From contig JAVFKD010000002.1 in the NCBI GenBank assembly GCA_036429605.1, positions 2,790,001 through 2,854,000 of the forward strand: a stretch of 64,000 nucleotides of DNA, in the 5' to 3' direction. Within the stretch, counting starts at the first letter, position 1, and each line of letters starts with the position of its first letter. Made by a program: the position numbers and the translations under genes. Below the pieces are notes generated by a model that saw only the letters and a list, made by a program, of their open reading frames with translations, searched no databases and was not told where the DNA came from. Origin of the DNA: Cladobotryum mycophilum. Its lineage: Eukaryota; Ascomycota; Sordariomycetes; Hypocreales; Hypocreaceae. This document shows, piece after piece, positions 23,104 through 35,200 of the stretch.

Positions 23104-25570
23104 TCACCTTCCAGCCTTCATCGCCTCTTTCCTCCGCTTCTTCTCTGCTGCCCTGGCCAGCGCCCTCTTGATGTCTCCTTGCTCGAAGCTGTCGAGGTCG
23201 TAATATACCGGAGCAATTTCCTGTGAGCCGCGATTAGCATCTGTTTTTTGATCATTGATGGAATAATAGGTGAAAAATGAAAATGAAAAACTAGAGGTGA
23301 AGGGGAGGGGGGCGTGTGATAAACATACCAATAACCATTCCGGACGGATACCTGTGCATGTCCGGACGTATTGCTTCGATGTAAGTACAAACTCATTGTA
23401 CACGACGAAATCGTACTCGGTGCGAAGAACGGTTGAAGGATGTATTAAGACAGCCTGCTCGTCCTTCACAGTTCGATAGACCTTGCCAGAGCTCTCCTTC
23501 ATGGCAATCTGCATAAAGAAGCCGGCAACCAATGCTCTACGAATATTAGTGTAGTAGTTCTTGTCCTCAAACGGTGTGGACACCAGCTCGAGTGAATGTG
23601 TCTCCATAATCCGCTTCAGCTGGGCGCGGACACTGTCCGCACTGGAGAGATGTCGGAACGACAAAAAGTGTTCGTGACACCATTGCTTAACGCCATCGGG
23701 ATCCGAGGTCTCCTGGCCCTTGAAAGCATGGTAGGCGTTGAGCAGCGTGAGGTGATCACCGTCTGGGTGGCTGAAGTGCGCCTTCATTTCGTCAGCCCGC
23801 TTACGGTTGTTGGCCGGCCGTAAGAAGATCTGCGGAACTGATAAGAGGGACGTGATTGAGAGAATTTCGTTTGAGCAGTAGAACTCGGGCGAGGAGATGA
23901 GCATGACGGCCAACGCTGGGTCGAGCGGGAATTCCGAGGCAAGACCACCCAGGGTGGTCAATTCGCCGTCATCATCAAGGCAGGCGAGGAAATTGAGCTC
24001 CTCCAAAGCCCTCATCATAGTTTCGGGGGCCGGGGGGTCCATAAGGTCGAAATGCACCAGATCCTGGACTCCGAGCTTCTTCAGCTCCAGGACCGTGTTG
24101 GCAAGGTTGGAACGCAGAATCTCGGGGTAGGTCTGCTCAATGAGCTCCTTCTTGAAGGCTTTCTCCGTATACAATCTGAAGCATTTACCGGGCTTTGTAC
24201 GACCGGCACGACCGGCTCGCTGTTGGGCTGAAGCCTTTGAAATGGGTGAGACGAGGAGCGACTCGACCCTGATTCTTGGGTTGTAAATCTTTTGCTTGCT
24301 GAAACCGGGATCCACTACGTAGACGATACCGTCGATGGTCAAACTTGTTTCGGCAATGTTTGTCGATACAATAACCTTTCTCCCGGGACGTCCGCCTTTC
24401 CTCAGAGGGCCGGGCGCCTTGTCGAAAATACGCTGCTGCTGGTGAGGTGGCAGGGTACCATAGAGGGGATATACGGCCAGGGGACCAGCATCAACTTCGC
24501 GCGTCAGCTCGTCGGCTTCAAGACTGATTTTTCTGCAAGCGTCTTCAATCTCGTCTTCACCCGTGAGGAAGAGTAAAACATCACCCTCCGGCTCAGAGGC
24601 ATGGATCTGGAGAACGGTTCGGATAGCTGCCTCAACGTAATCCCTCTCTGGCTCTGGGGTGTAGAAAATCTCGACAGGGTAGGTTCGTCCAGGAACAGCG
24701 AGCAATGGGGCATTGTTAAAGTATCTCTGGAATTTCTGAGCATCAAGAGTGGCAGACATGATGATGATCTTCAAGTCACGTCGTCTCTCCGCAATCTGCT
24801 TCAAAAGGGCCATGAGAATATCCGTCGCGAGCGTTCTTTCGTGGGCCTCGTCAAGAATAATGCAGCTGTAGCGTGACATTTCGTGGTCGTGCATGGCTTC
24901 GCGGAGAAGCATACCGTCCGTCATGTATTTGAGCATCGTATTGGGGCCCGTCTTGTCCTCGAAACGAATGCTGTAACCAACTTCCTCGCCCAGTCTGACA
25001 TCCATCTCGTCGGCGACACGCTGAGCAACGGACATGGCGGCAACTCGACGCGGCTGGGTACACGCGATAAGCTTGCCGGTGATTTTCGGTAACTCGTCGT
25101 ACACGACATATTGAGGAATCTGGGTCGTCTTTCCGGAACCAGTCTCACCGACAAAGACGAGAATCTGAGTTGAGTGATACTTGTCGAGAAACTCTTGTCT
25201 AGCACCGGCGGTCAGCTATTTTTCATCCACCACCATCAAAAACCAAGCAAATGCGCCGAGGACATGCTTACCTCTGCTTGTGAACCGGGAGCTCTCTCCT
25301 CGTCTGGAGAATCTGGAAATACTTTTGCGAATGCTCCTTTCCGGTGAATGGATTGTGCGTCGAGTCCTCGGCCTTTGAAGCCTGCACGGCGGTGGTTTGA
25401 CGGCGCTTCATGCCCGCCAGAGGCGAGTTCGCAGACGGTTCCTCGCCATTCTCCTCATCCTGGTACATGTGCGCCAAATAGGGATTCTTTCGATCTTCCG
25501 TCTTCATCTTCTTATTCGACGAATCGTCAGATTCCGCACTGGACCTCTTGCCGGACTTGTAGTCGCTCAT
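23104..25570 (-). CDS. PRP43: DEAH-box RNA helicase Prp43
   Basis: Exons: 25570..25272, 25198..23329 and 23220..23104, giving 761 aa (yeast Prp43 is 767). Motif I GETGSGKTT is at about residues 117-125 and DEAH at about 216-219. Also visible are SAT (IIIMSATLDAQ), the TGEDEIE loop, STNIAETSLTIDGI, the QRAGRAGRTKPGKC motif VI, and the winged-helix, ratchet and OB-fold region through VYNEFVLTSKQYVR. Prp43 drives disassembly of the intron-lariat spliceosome and acts in rRNA processing, stimulated by G-patch partners. The N-terminal 100 residues carry a Lys/Glu-rich tail (KKMKTEDRKNP) and GKEHSQKYFQI. Intron 2 (23221-23328) is exactly 108 nt, has no in-frame stop and could be read through; its GTATGT donor and TGCTAATC branch site show it is an intron. 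The gene is divergent to PRMT5. Confidence 0.96.
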
Positions 25571-26214
25571 GTTGGGACGATGGTGGGCTGGCGCGCAACG
25601 GAGGCTATCGCTGAAGCATCTGGTTCGCCGTTGCCCTTCAGAAAATTTTGGCGGGACGGGAATGCAAGTACAATCGATAAGGAATTTGGGGTCACGGTGC
25701 GAATTCTTGACAATCTGAATAAATCGTACTGTTGGTAGCAAGTCGCCAATAGGAGCAAAAGCAATAGATAATTTGTCGCACGAAATATACAAGATAGTTA
25801 TAACTTGATAGCTTATTGATTGATTCATAGTAAGTGGAATTAAAGGTCCGAAAGGACGAGATCAAGTACATGTACATGAGGTGTAACAATGCCGTCAACC
25901 TATGTTACCCGCACTGTGATGATGCTGCCCTGTTCTCCCACCGAAAATAATGGCCGTTTCTTGCGCTGAGTACCTAGAACGTGAGCATATTTCTTTCATC
26001 CGCAAGTAAAAACCACAATCGCTAACAAGAGGTTGTGAGAGATTTGTGGTAAAATTCCCTTTTTGCATACATATACGTTCTTTGCACTTTGCTAAAGCAC
26101 CTGTATACGAAAGTACGCAGCATAGAACGGTGAAATCAAAGACATCACCACACACAGGAGCGCTGATTTCTCTCTAGGGTGAGAGACAAGTTGCCCACCA
26201 ACTGTTCATCCAGC
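25571..26214. promoter_or_regulatory. Bidirectional promoter region PRP43/PRMT5 (644 bp)
   Basis: The spacer separates two head-to-head genes and must contain both promoters and leaders. No specific factor site is claimed. Confidence 0.55.
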
Positions 26215-28733
26215 ATGGCTTCTGGATTCTCCATGTCGGATGACTATTCGCCGCAATGGCCCATCTTTCAACTTGGACAACATGATTCAAAGAGAGATGT
26301 CCCTCTTACTGACCTTCAATACGGTCATATCCTAAACCAGGGTGTAAGTGAGCCTTGGCCGGTTCGTCCATGACCGAATTCTCACATTCCTGATAGTTCA
26401 GCTTTGTCACAACACCAATCACCAACAACCATTTCAAATCTAGGGTATTCAAAGTCGTTTCAGACCATCTAGAGAGCCTGGAGAAGAACGGCGAACAGGC
26501 CACTAGCGACTTCACGGCCACCCGCGCCGATCCCATTCTCCTACCACTGACGCCGGAGGATACAAGTGTATTCCCCAGCGCTGCGGTTAATACCTACACT
26601 GCCTGCATAAGCCCTTGGATCGATCTGTGCTCGACCAATCCCGTCATCTCAAACATCTCTCGGCAGGTATTGAACCTTGAGATCAACTATGCAAGCTTTT
26701 GCGGTGTCAAAAGTATCATCATTCTTGGACCCGCCCAGGACGCTTCCAAGAATGGAGGGAACCAGGGACTTGCCCAATATTCCCGAGCTGTCCAGGAGGC
26801 ACTGACTATTGGCAATGGTCTGACTTTCTTGATACACCTACCCATGTACCGTGAGCCCAATGTCGCTCAAGTCGAGACTCTTTCGTCTCTCCAACCTCAG
26901 CAGAGCCCCGAGACCCCGGCCGGAGATGTTGATATCTTCACCAGCTGGGATTCGTGGAACCATATCCGTTCAGTCTGCAGGTATAACATGAGGCTCTTCG
27001 TTGGTAAGCCTATATCATCTAAAAGTAATATTGATGAAATAATCTAACCTGATACAGCATTGAAAGTACCAAAGGTCATGCCGGAGAAGGACCTTCAAAA
27101 TCGATGGTTTGCGGAGCCTTTGCATTACCTGACGTTTGGGCCCGAATCATTCCAAACCAACAAGTCCGGGTATCCTAGTTTATCCAAGCATCATCAGGCA
27201 ATGATCTTCTCGTACATGCGTTTGAAGGCCGCGCCGTGGTTTCTCCTATGCGATGTTGGACCGGATATGTCCCACATCAAAGATACCCAATCCTCTTCAT
27301 CCAAGGAAAATGCATCATTGACAGAGGCTGATTTCCCAACGCTGGCTGAAGCCCAGTCTACCACTACTCATAACCCTAAAAACCGATCCAACGCCCATGT
27401 CGAATATTTGAGGTGGCTTGAATCACAACAGCCACCTTTCTCAGTTCTTGAGACACCCATTTTAACTAGCTTCCAAGACTGGCTTCAATCTCCCCTGCAG
27501 CCTCTTTCTGACAACCTTGAGTCGGCAACTTATGAGGTCTTTGAAGGTGACCCGGTCAAGTACAACCAGTACGAGCTTGCGATTGCGGAAGCATTGAAGG
27601 ACTGGAAGGAGCTGAACCGACCCACATCAAAAGAAGGCGTTGTTGTCTTGGCTGTGGCTGGTTCTGGTCGAGGCCCTCTAGTGACGAGAGCCCTGAAGGC
27701 CGCGGAAAGTACTGGCGTGGCCGTGGAGGTTTGGGCCGTGGAGAAGAACCCCAACGCATACGTATACCTCCTTCGTCAGAACCAGATGGTATGGGGAGGC
27801 AAGGTCAATGTCATTAAGACTGACATGAGAGCTTGGAAAGGTCCCGTCATCTCCGAGTCTCCCGAAACAGGTCCGGTTTATGGCAAGGTCGACATTCTCA
27901 TCTCTGAGCTTCTTGGCTCATTCGGTGATAATGAGCTGTCCCCAGAATGTCTGGATGGTATCCAACATCTCCTCTCGAAGCCCTACGGCATTTCCATTCC
28001 GAGCTCCTATACGGCGCACATTAGCCCCATCTCCACGCCCAAGATTCACGCGGATATTTTCGCGAGAGCCCAGACTGACTCAACAGCATTTGATACTCCT
28101 TGGGTAGTTAGATTATTTGCGTTGGACTTCATTTCTCAGCGGGTTCCTGGCCACCATAGATTCCAGCAGACATGGGAGTTTTCTCACCCCGTACCCGAGT
28201 CAACTAGCGAGGCAATCAAGGCACGGCGTTCAGGGGGTGTTGTAGGGGGCGGTGGCGGAAGCATGGCTGGTGCTGCTGGCGCGAATGACCACAACTCAAG
28301 ATTCTGTCACCTCACCTTTGTGTGTCGCACTCGCGGTGTCACCCACGGCCTGGCGGGATATTTCGAATCTACTCTATACGAGTCCCAAACCGAGGCGAAC
28401 AAGGGCAAGAAGGTTGAGATTAGTATCCATCCAGAAGGGATAGATCAAAAGAGTAAAGATATGATCTCTTGGTTCCCTATCTTCTTCCCTCTGAGGGTGA
28501 GTACAAAATGCATTCCGTTTTTGTTGATGAACCCAGGCTCATACAGTTTCTAGCAACCCCTTTACTTCCCTGCAGATACAGAGCTGGAAGTAAGCATGTG
28601 GCGTCAGACAGATGATACCAGGGTATGGTATGAATGGCTTGTGGAGGCTTGGACTTGGGTTGGGCCATCAACTCGAGTCAAGGTGGGATCCTCAGAGCTC
28701 TGCAGCAGTCGCAAGGTAGCATGCCTGATGTAG
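26215..28733 (+). CDS. PRMT5: PRMT5-family protein arginine methyltransferase (Skb1/Hsl7)
   Basis: Exons: 26215..26343, 26397..27003, 27058..28496 and 28554..28733, giving 784 aa. The N-terminal TIM-barrel part begins after GFSFVTTPITNNHFK. The catalytic domain has KYNQYELAIAEAL, the SAM-binding VLAVAGSGRGPLV (near residue 440) and the double-E loop ISELLGSFGDNELSPECLDG (near 525) that marks type II PRMT5 enzymes. The end holds SWFPIFFPLR, then YFPADTELEVSMWR and a Trp-rich C-terminus. PRMT5 makes symmetric dimethylarginine on Sm proteins, histones and others; the yeast relatives also act in cell-cycle and morphology control. It is longer than human PRMT5 (637 aa) through a Ser/Asn-rich insert (about residues 317-355) and a Gly-rich loop (GGVVGGGGGSMAGAAGAN). 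Three introns (53, 54 and 57 nt) all restore frame. Confidence 0.95.
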
Positions 28734-29321
28734 ATGCGCAGTGCTAAGTAAATTCAAATTTTTTTTTGAGCTCAAAGCTTGAATGGTGGTCTAGAATTAA
28801 ACTGCACTCTGAGGGATCAACGCAAAAGAGTATATGATGGGCATTTCTTGGCCCCTGACTTTTGCCTCATGGTCTGATGACGTTGCCGTTGATGTTGGTG
28901 ATGATGCCAATTCCAGGATAGCTTCAATGTTGATGGTTATGAATTCAAGGCCGGAAATGGCCGGAGGAAGCTGGTTGGCCCGGCACCGGCAGCGGGCTCC
29001 CCCACATGATGGATTGAAGCTACTATTATTATCGATTGCTTATTTTTGTGCCGAGGATCTTCTTGCTTGTGAAACAGTCGCACGTTGATGGCCTCTGACG
29101 CTTTGTAACGCTGCTAATCTGGAGTAAGAGGGTCTCAATTGGCTTGTACATACATATGATCACGACCTGAAACATTGGCTCTCTCGCATTTACAGATCCT
29201 CGGCATCACGATTTTAGCACAAGCGAGGAGAAGTGGGGAGAGAGAGTGAGAGAGAGACGGTAGGACTGACACAGTAATACTAAGTCAACGACTGGCTGGT
29301 GGATGCAACTGGAGAGTGACA
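28734..29321. other. Intergenic spacer PRMT5 to AGX1
   Basis: Tandem genes 588 bp apart. It contains the 3' UTR of PRMT5 and a GA-rich leader block near 29230-29260 just before the next gene. Nothing else is recognised. Confidence 0.5.
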
Positions 29322-30877
29322 ATGGCTTTCGTCCGATCGGCTTTGGAGGGGATGCCCCGCAAAGCACCATCGCTATTACGGCCCAGCTACTGCTACTGCT
29401 ATTACCCCTCCATCATCTCCCGAGCTTCATCGTCATCGTCCACTTCGCCCGTACATTCAAGCGTCAACACAAATTCTAGGACAATCAAGACTTTTTCAAG
29501 GTCATTCCACATACAGAGTCCAAGACGCCAGCTATCCACAATGTCTTCGCAGGCTCCCCACGCTACACTGCTCATTCCCGGGCCCATCGAGTTTGACGAT
29601 GCTGTCCTTCAGTCTATGAGCCACTATAGGTATGATGTGATGGGATGAAGCTCGCATGGAACTTTTATGCGACATGAAGCTAACCATGGAAAACAGCGAG
29701 AGCCATGTCGGCCCTGCCTTTGTCGCTACTTTCGGCGAGACTTTGACGTTGCTTCGCAAGCTCTTCCAGACCACTGACCCTGCGTCTCAACCTTTTATCC
29801 TCAGCGGTTCCGGCACTCTCGGCTGGGATTTGGTATCGGCCAACTTGATCGAACCCGGCGAGGATGCTCTTGTCCTGAGCACGGGATACTTTGGAGACAG
29901 CTTCACCGATGCCTTGACAACCTATGGCGCAAAGGTAGACAAGATCACCGGACCCATTGGCGGACGACCGCAGCCCTCAGAAATCGAGGAGGCGCTGTCA
30001 AAGAAGAAGTACAAGCTGGTTACCGTAACGCACGTCGATACCTCTACTGGCGTTCTCAGCGATCTCAAGGCCGTGGTCCAGAGTGTCAAGAAGGTTTCGC
30101 CTGAGACCCTTGTCATTGTCGACGGAGTCTGCAGTGTGGCATGTGAGGAGATTGCATTCGATGAGTGGGGGTTGGATGGTGTTATCACGGCTAGTCAGAA
30201 GGCCATTGGCTGCCCAGCCGGCCTGTCCATCTCAATCTTCAGTGGAAGGGCGATGGAGGCTTTCAAGAACAGAAAGACACCTCCCGGCTCCTACTTTGCT
30301 TCTATGAAGAACTGGACTCCGAGTATGTTCCGAATCGCGCCCCTGGAATTTTCCTTAATAAGCTAACTCAACTGCTAGTCATGCAAAACTACGAAGCCAA
30401 GAAGCCCTCCTACTTCGCCACGCCGTCTCCTCAGCTCATCCATGCCTTGAACACTGCTTTGAAGCAGATTCTTGCCAATCCGCTGTCGGAACGCTTCCAA
30501 CAACACATTGAGGCGTCTGACCGAGTGAAGAAGACCATTACCGATCTTGGCCTCAAGATTGTTGCTGCCAAACCCGAGGATCAGTCACACGCCATGACAG
30601 CCATCTACCTCCCTGAGGGTGTCGCAATCCCGGATGTATTGCCAAAGTTGTTGAACAAGGGCGTCGTCTTTGCCGGTGGTTTGCACAAGGAAATTGCGAC
30701 CAAATATATCCGATTTGGCCATATGGGTGTCACCGTGGTAAGTTGTTTCGATCCTGTATGAAAGAAACTTGTCGCTAATTATCTTGATTGCAGACGGATC
30801 CCAGCAGAAAGGATATCGACAAGGCTCTTGAGGCTCTAGGAGCCAGTCTGGCAGAGAGCGGATATACCAAGGCGTAA
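29322..30877 (+). CDS. AGX1: Alanine:glyoxylate aminotransferase (class V PLP enzyme)
   Basis: Exons: 29322..29629, 29697..30322, 30379..30737 and 30794..30877, giving 458 aa. The core starts LLIPGPIEF and has the class V pattern: SESHVGPAFVATFGE, SGSGTLGWD, HVDTSTGVLSDL, VDGVCSVACEEI and the PLP-binding Lys in TASQKAIGCPAG (near residue 271). It converts glyoxylate plus alanine to glycine plus pyruvate, a glycine source in fungi. The first 73 residues are Arg/Ser-rich with almost no acids (SRSFHIQSPRRQLST), like a mitochondrial presequence. A second Met in good context at 29541 (MSSQAPHATLL) is where homologues without a presequence begin. Two products, mitochondrial and cytosolic, are therefore possible. 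No PTS1 tripeptide is present (ends YTKA). Confidence 0.93.
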
Positions 30878-32280
30878 AACCCAAGTCAAGATAAGGAAGG
30901 TTATGTTGTAGCTTTTTTTATTTTATATATATATTTACTTGATACCTGCATACTATTATCCCGCCAATGTAAGTATAGGATCTACGAAATAGACTCACAA
31001 GCGACATCAGCCGCACTTTATCAATGTTGACGGCCATCCTTTTTTGTGATGTTGCATGCATGCGGGGAAAAAAGAAGCAAAATGAGAGCCCAGCCGCATA
31101 ACGGGTATGAATCGGAAACACTGAAGAGTCTGCCAGGCAAGGAGTGGGGAAATAAACACCAGGAGCTGGAAGTTTTGACAGGAGTTGTTGGGCGTCGCAG
31201 CTCACAAAGGTAGCTGTAGTAGCTCAAAAGTCGCCGAGCTGTTCCCCTATTTGTATGTGTAACTACCTAGAGGTACTATATCTAGGTATCCTATCATACC
31301 TTACTAAGTACCTGGGTGCCTATAAGTCTGATAAATGATATCAAGAGTGCTTTATGTGACATGCGGGAGGGGTGTGTGTGTGTGTGTGTGTGGCAGAGAA
31401 GGCTGCCAAATCATCATGCCATCTGCAGCAGACCATGATTGTATGTACCGGTACAAAGTGGGCGCCAAAACGTCATGATGGGTTTGCTGACCTGGATCGG
31501 ACCAGCAGCGCTTCAAGATGTGGAAAAAAACGGGCTGCATAAAGAGCAACCAACCAGATCAGGCTGCCAACAGGTCTGTGTCCCTCCAACCGAAAAGCTC
31601 CAGCTTTGGAGGGGAAGAAGAGAAGAAAGAAAAAAAAATACCTTTGAAGATTTAGGCGGTCAAGTTATCGATACTACGCTGTCCCTTTTTTTTTTGCTGG
31701 TCTGGCAATGAATGCCTGGGCTTCTGAGCTGGTATGGTGTACATAGCTGACAAGACTGCCCCAAACAACCAACTGTAACAGCCTATCTCCCCTCTTCCCG
31801 AGTGCACTGAGCTTAGCGCCTTGCCCGCTGTCGTGAGTACCTACAGGTACTTGAGCACCTCCGCTATTAGCACCTAGTAGTAGCTTTCCCACCACTGCCA
31901 CTGCCACTGCCACTAACCACTACCACCACTACCACCACTACACCTGGGCAGACAGCCTTACCTCGTTTCTTTCTCCAGCAACGAGCAAGCAAGCACCAGC
32001 AAACCAGCACCAGCCAGCACCAGAGGCAGGGTTCCCGTTCTGTTGCATTCTTCTTTAAACTCGTCTCCCCGCCACGCATCTTCACCTCTCTTCTCACCTC
32101 AACTCTTTGCCTCTCACGACCTTTACCCTTTCTCCCTCTTTCTCAACAAAGAACCCTCGCCATCGACGCATCGCACAGCTGCCGATTTGTGCGCTGCGTC
32201 GCCTCTGGCTCCGTCTTAAAGTCGATTCTTGATTCCCCCGCCCTGCTCCCCCTCGCTCGCTCGCTCGCGATTCGCCCACC
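30878..32280. other. Intergenic spacer and CRM1 promoter/leader (1.4 kb)
   Basis: It starts with the AGX1 3' UTR (an AT stretch near 30910-30935). A (GT)n tract lies at 31372-31392 and ACC/CTG-type repeats near 31887-31942. The last 300 bp are pyrimidine-rich, as usual for strong fungal promoters, and end in CACCATGG, a good initiation context. Confidence 0.55.
31372..31392. repeat. (GT)n microsatellite
   Basis: About ten GT units upstream of CRM1. Confidence 0.85.
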
Positions 32281-35200
32281 ATGGTTAGCATTGAAGAGCT
32301 CGATATCACGGTCCGTGCCTTTTACGAGGGCCAAGGTGACCAGGTATGATCATGTTACGCTTCGTCCGGTCCGTCGTACTGTGGGATATCTAGAAGCTGA
32401 TCCGTTTTTCTCTCCTTCTCTACAGCAAAAAGCTGCTCAGGCCGCTTTGAACCAGGTACGGGACTCCCCACTTCTCTCTCTCCCATGGCGCAACCACGAC
32501 AGCCGCCAGACGATGCGATCGGAGCTTCAGCTGACCACACATACAAACAAAACAGTTCAAGGAGGACCCTGATTCTTGGCTTCTGGTCGACAAGATCCTC
32601 TCCGATGCACAATATTCCCAGACCAAGTGTACGTGAATCCCTTTCGTGCTAAGCAGTCTGGCGGAGAAGAGAGAAAAACGAGAAAGTCGGTGGTGGTGAT
32701 GGTGGTGAAAAAAGTGGACTGACATTCAGGGAAGACTTGGGTCTACAGGTTCTCGACAATGTTATCATGACGAGATGGAAGGTTTTACCTAGAGATCAGT
32801 GCCAAGGTAAGCTCCCTCGTCTTTTACATCTTCATATTTTCACGGTGTTTTTAACACTCATTCCCCACTAGGCATCCGAAACTTCGTCGTCCAGTTCATT
32901 ATCCAGTGTTCCAACAGCGAAGAATCCCTGCGATCGCAAAAGACCCTCCTCAACAAGCTCAACCTCGTTCTTGTTTCCATCCTCAAGCAAGAATGGCCAC
33001 ACAACTGGCCTACTTTCATCAACGAAATCATTTCGTCCTGCCACTCGAGCCTTTCTATCTGCGAGAATAACATGATCATCCTCGGCTTGTTATCCGAAGA
33101 AGTCTTTGACTACTCCGCCGAGCAAATGACGTCTACCAAAACCAGGAATCTCAAGCAGACCATGTGTGCTGAGTTCTCTCAGATCTTCCAGCTTTGCCAG
33201 GAGGTTCTCAACTCCGCCACACAGCCGAGCCTTGTCAAGGCTACCCTCCAGACGCTCCTTCGTTTCTGCAACTGGATTCCTCTCGGCTACATCTTCGAGA
33301 CTCCTCTCATCGAGACGCTGCGAACCCGATTTCTGTCCGTCCCCGAATTCCGCAATGTTACGCTTCAGTGCCTCACCGAGATTGGTGGTCTTCAAACTGG
33401 CGGACCGGGACAACCGAATTCGTATGACGAGCAACTGGTCAAGATGTTCACCGAGGTTCTCACCACCATCGCCGAAATTATTCCAGTGACGCTCGATCTC
33501 AAGTCTACCTACCCAAGCAGCAATTCCAGGGATCAAGAGTTCATTCAAAATCTTGCCTTGTTCCTCTGCAATTTCTTTGGCATGCATCTTAATGTAAGAT
33601 CACCTTTGTATGATATTGTTCTGTGGTCGCATCTTATTGACTTATACCGCTGTCTAGCTCATCGAGAATCTACCTAACAGGGATTATCTCATCCACGGGC
33701 ACTACTACTTGGTCAGGATATCACAGATCGACGACCGTGAAATCTTCAAAATTTGTCTCGACTACTGGCTCAAGTTGGTCCAGGAGCTCTACGAGGAGAT
33801 GCAACAGCTTCCGATCACCGATCTCAACCCGCTAATGGCTGCCGGTATGTCAGGCAGCGGCGCTCCTAACCCGACCCTCTTGATGAACTACCCTCTCCGA
33901 AAGCACAAGTACAACGAGGTTCTTTCAAACCTCAGAGTCGTCATGATTGAGAAGATGGTCCGACCCGAAGAAGTCTTGATTGTTGAAAACGACGAGGGCG
34001 AGATTGTCCGAGAGTTTGTCAAGGAAAGCGATACCGTTCAGCTATATAAGACGATCCGAGAGTGTCTTGTCTATCTGACGCATTTGGACGTGGTTGATAC
34101 CGAGAACATTATGACTGAGAAGCTGGCTCGTCAAGTAGATGGCACAGAATGGTCCTGGCACAACTGCAACGTTCTTTGCTGGGCCATCGGTTCCATTTCT
34201 CTAGCGATGAATGAAGAGACGGAGAAGCGATTCCTGGTCACGGTTATTAAGGATCTTTTGGGTTTGACAGAGATGAAGCGAGGAAAGGACAACAAAGCTG
34301 TTGTCGCCAGTAACATTATGTACATTGTCGGCCAGTACCCTCGTTTTCTCAAGGCTCATTGGAAGTTCCTTAAGACGGTCGTCAACAAGCTGTTCGAGTT
34401 CATGCACGAGTCGCATGAAGGTACGTTGCTATGAAGTACGTTGAGGGTTCTCTTTACTAATGGGCGAATAGGTGTTCAGGACATGGCTTGTGACACGTTC
34501 ATCAAGATTGCGAGACAGTGCCGACGCCACTTTGTTGCGCTTCAGCCTAGTGAGCAGGAGCCCTTTATTGAAGAGATCGTGAGAAACATGGGCAAGATCA
34601 CCTGCGACCTTACGCCTCAACAGGTTCACACCTTCTACGAAGCTTGCGGTTACATGGTTGCAGCTCAGGGCAACAAGAATGCGCAAGAACGCCTGCTTGC
34701 TGACCTCATGAACATCCCTAATGCTGCTTGGGACGAGATCATTAAGCAAGCAAACATGAACCCATCGATCTTGCAGGATGCAGAGACAATTAAGGTTATT
34801 GGAAACATCATGAAGACTAATGTGTCGGCATGCTCTTCTATCGGTCCTTATTTCTACCCGCAAATTGGTCGCATCTACCACGATATGCTTCAGATGTACC
34901 GAGCTACTAGTACTCTGATATCCGAGGCTGTTGCTCGCGATGGTAAGAATTCTCACTCGCATCATTTCTAAATCAGAAAACTGACTTGTAATACAAGGTG
35001 AATTGGCAACAAAGATGCCTAAAGTCCGTGGCTTGCGCACAATCAAGAAGGAGATTCTCAAGTTGATTGAAATCTACGTCGAGAAAGCCGAAGACCTGCA
35101 GGCCGTTCGAGCCCAGATGGTCCCCCCATTGTTGGATTGCGTTCTTGTTGACTACAACCGCAACGTGCCGGGAGCTCGTGATGCTGAAGTTCTCAAGGCC

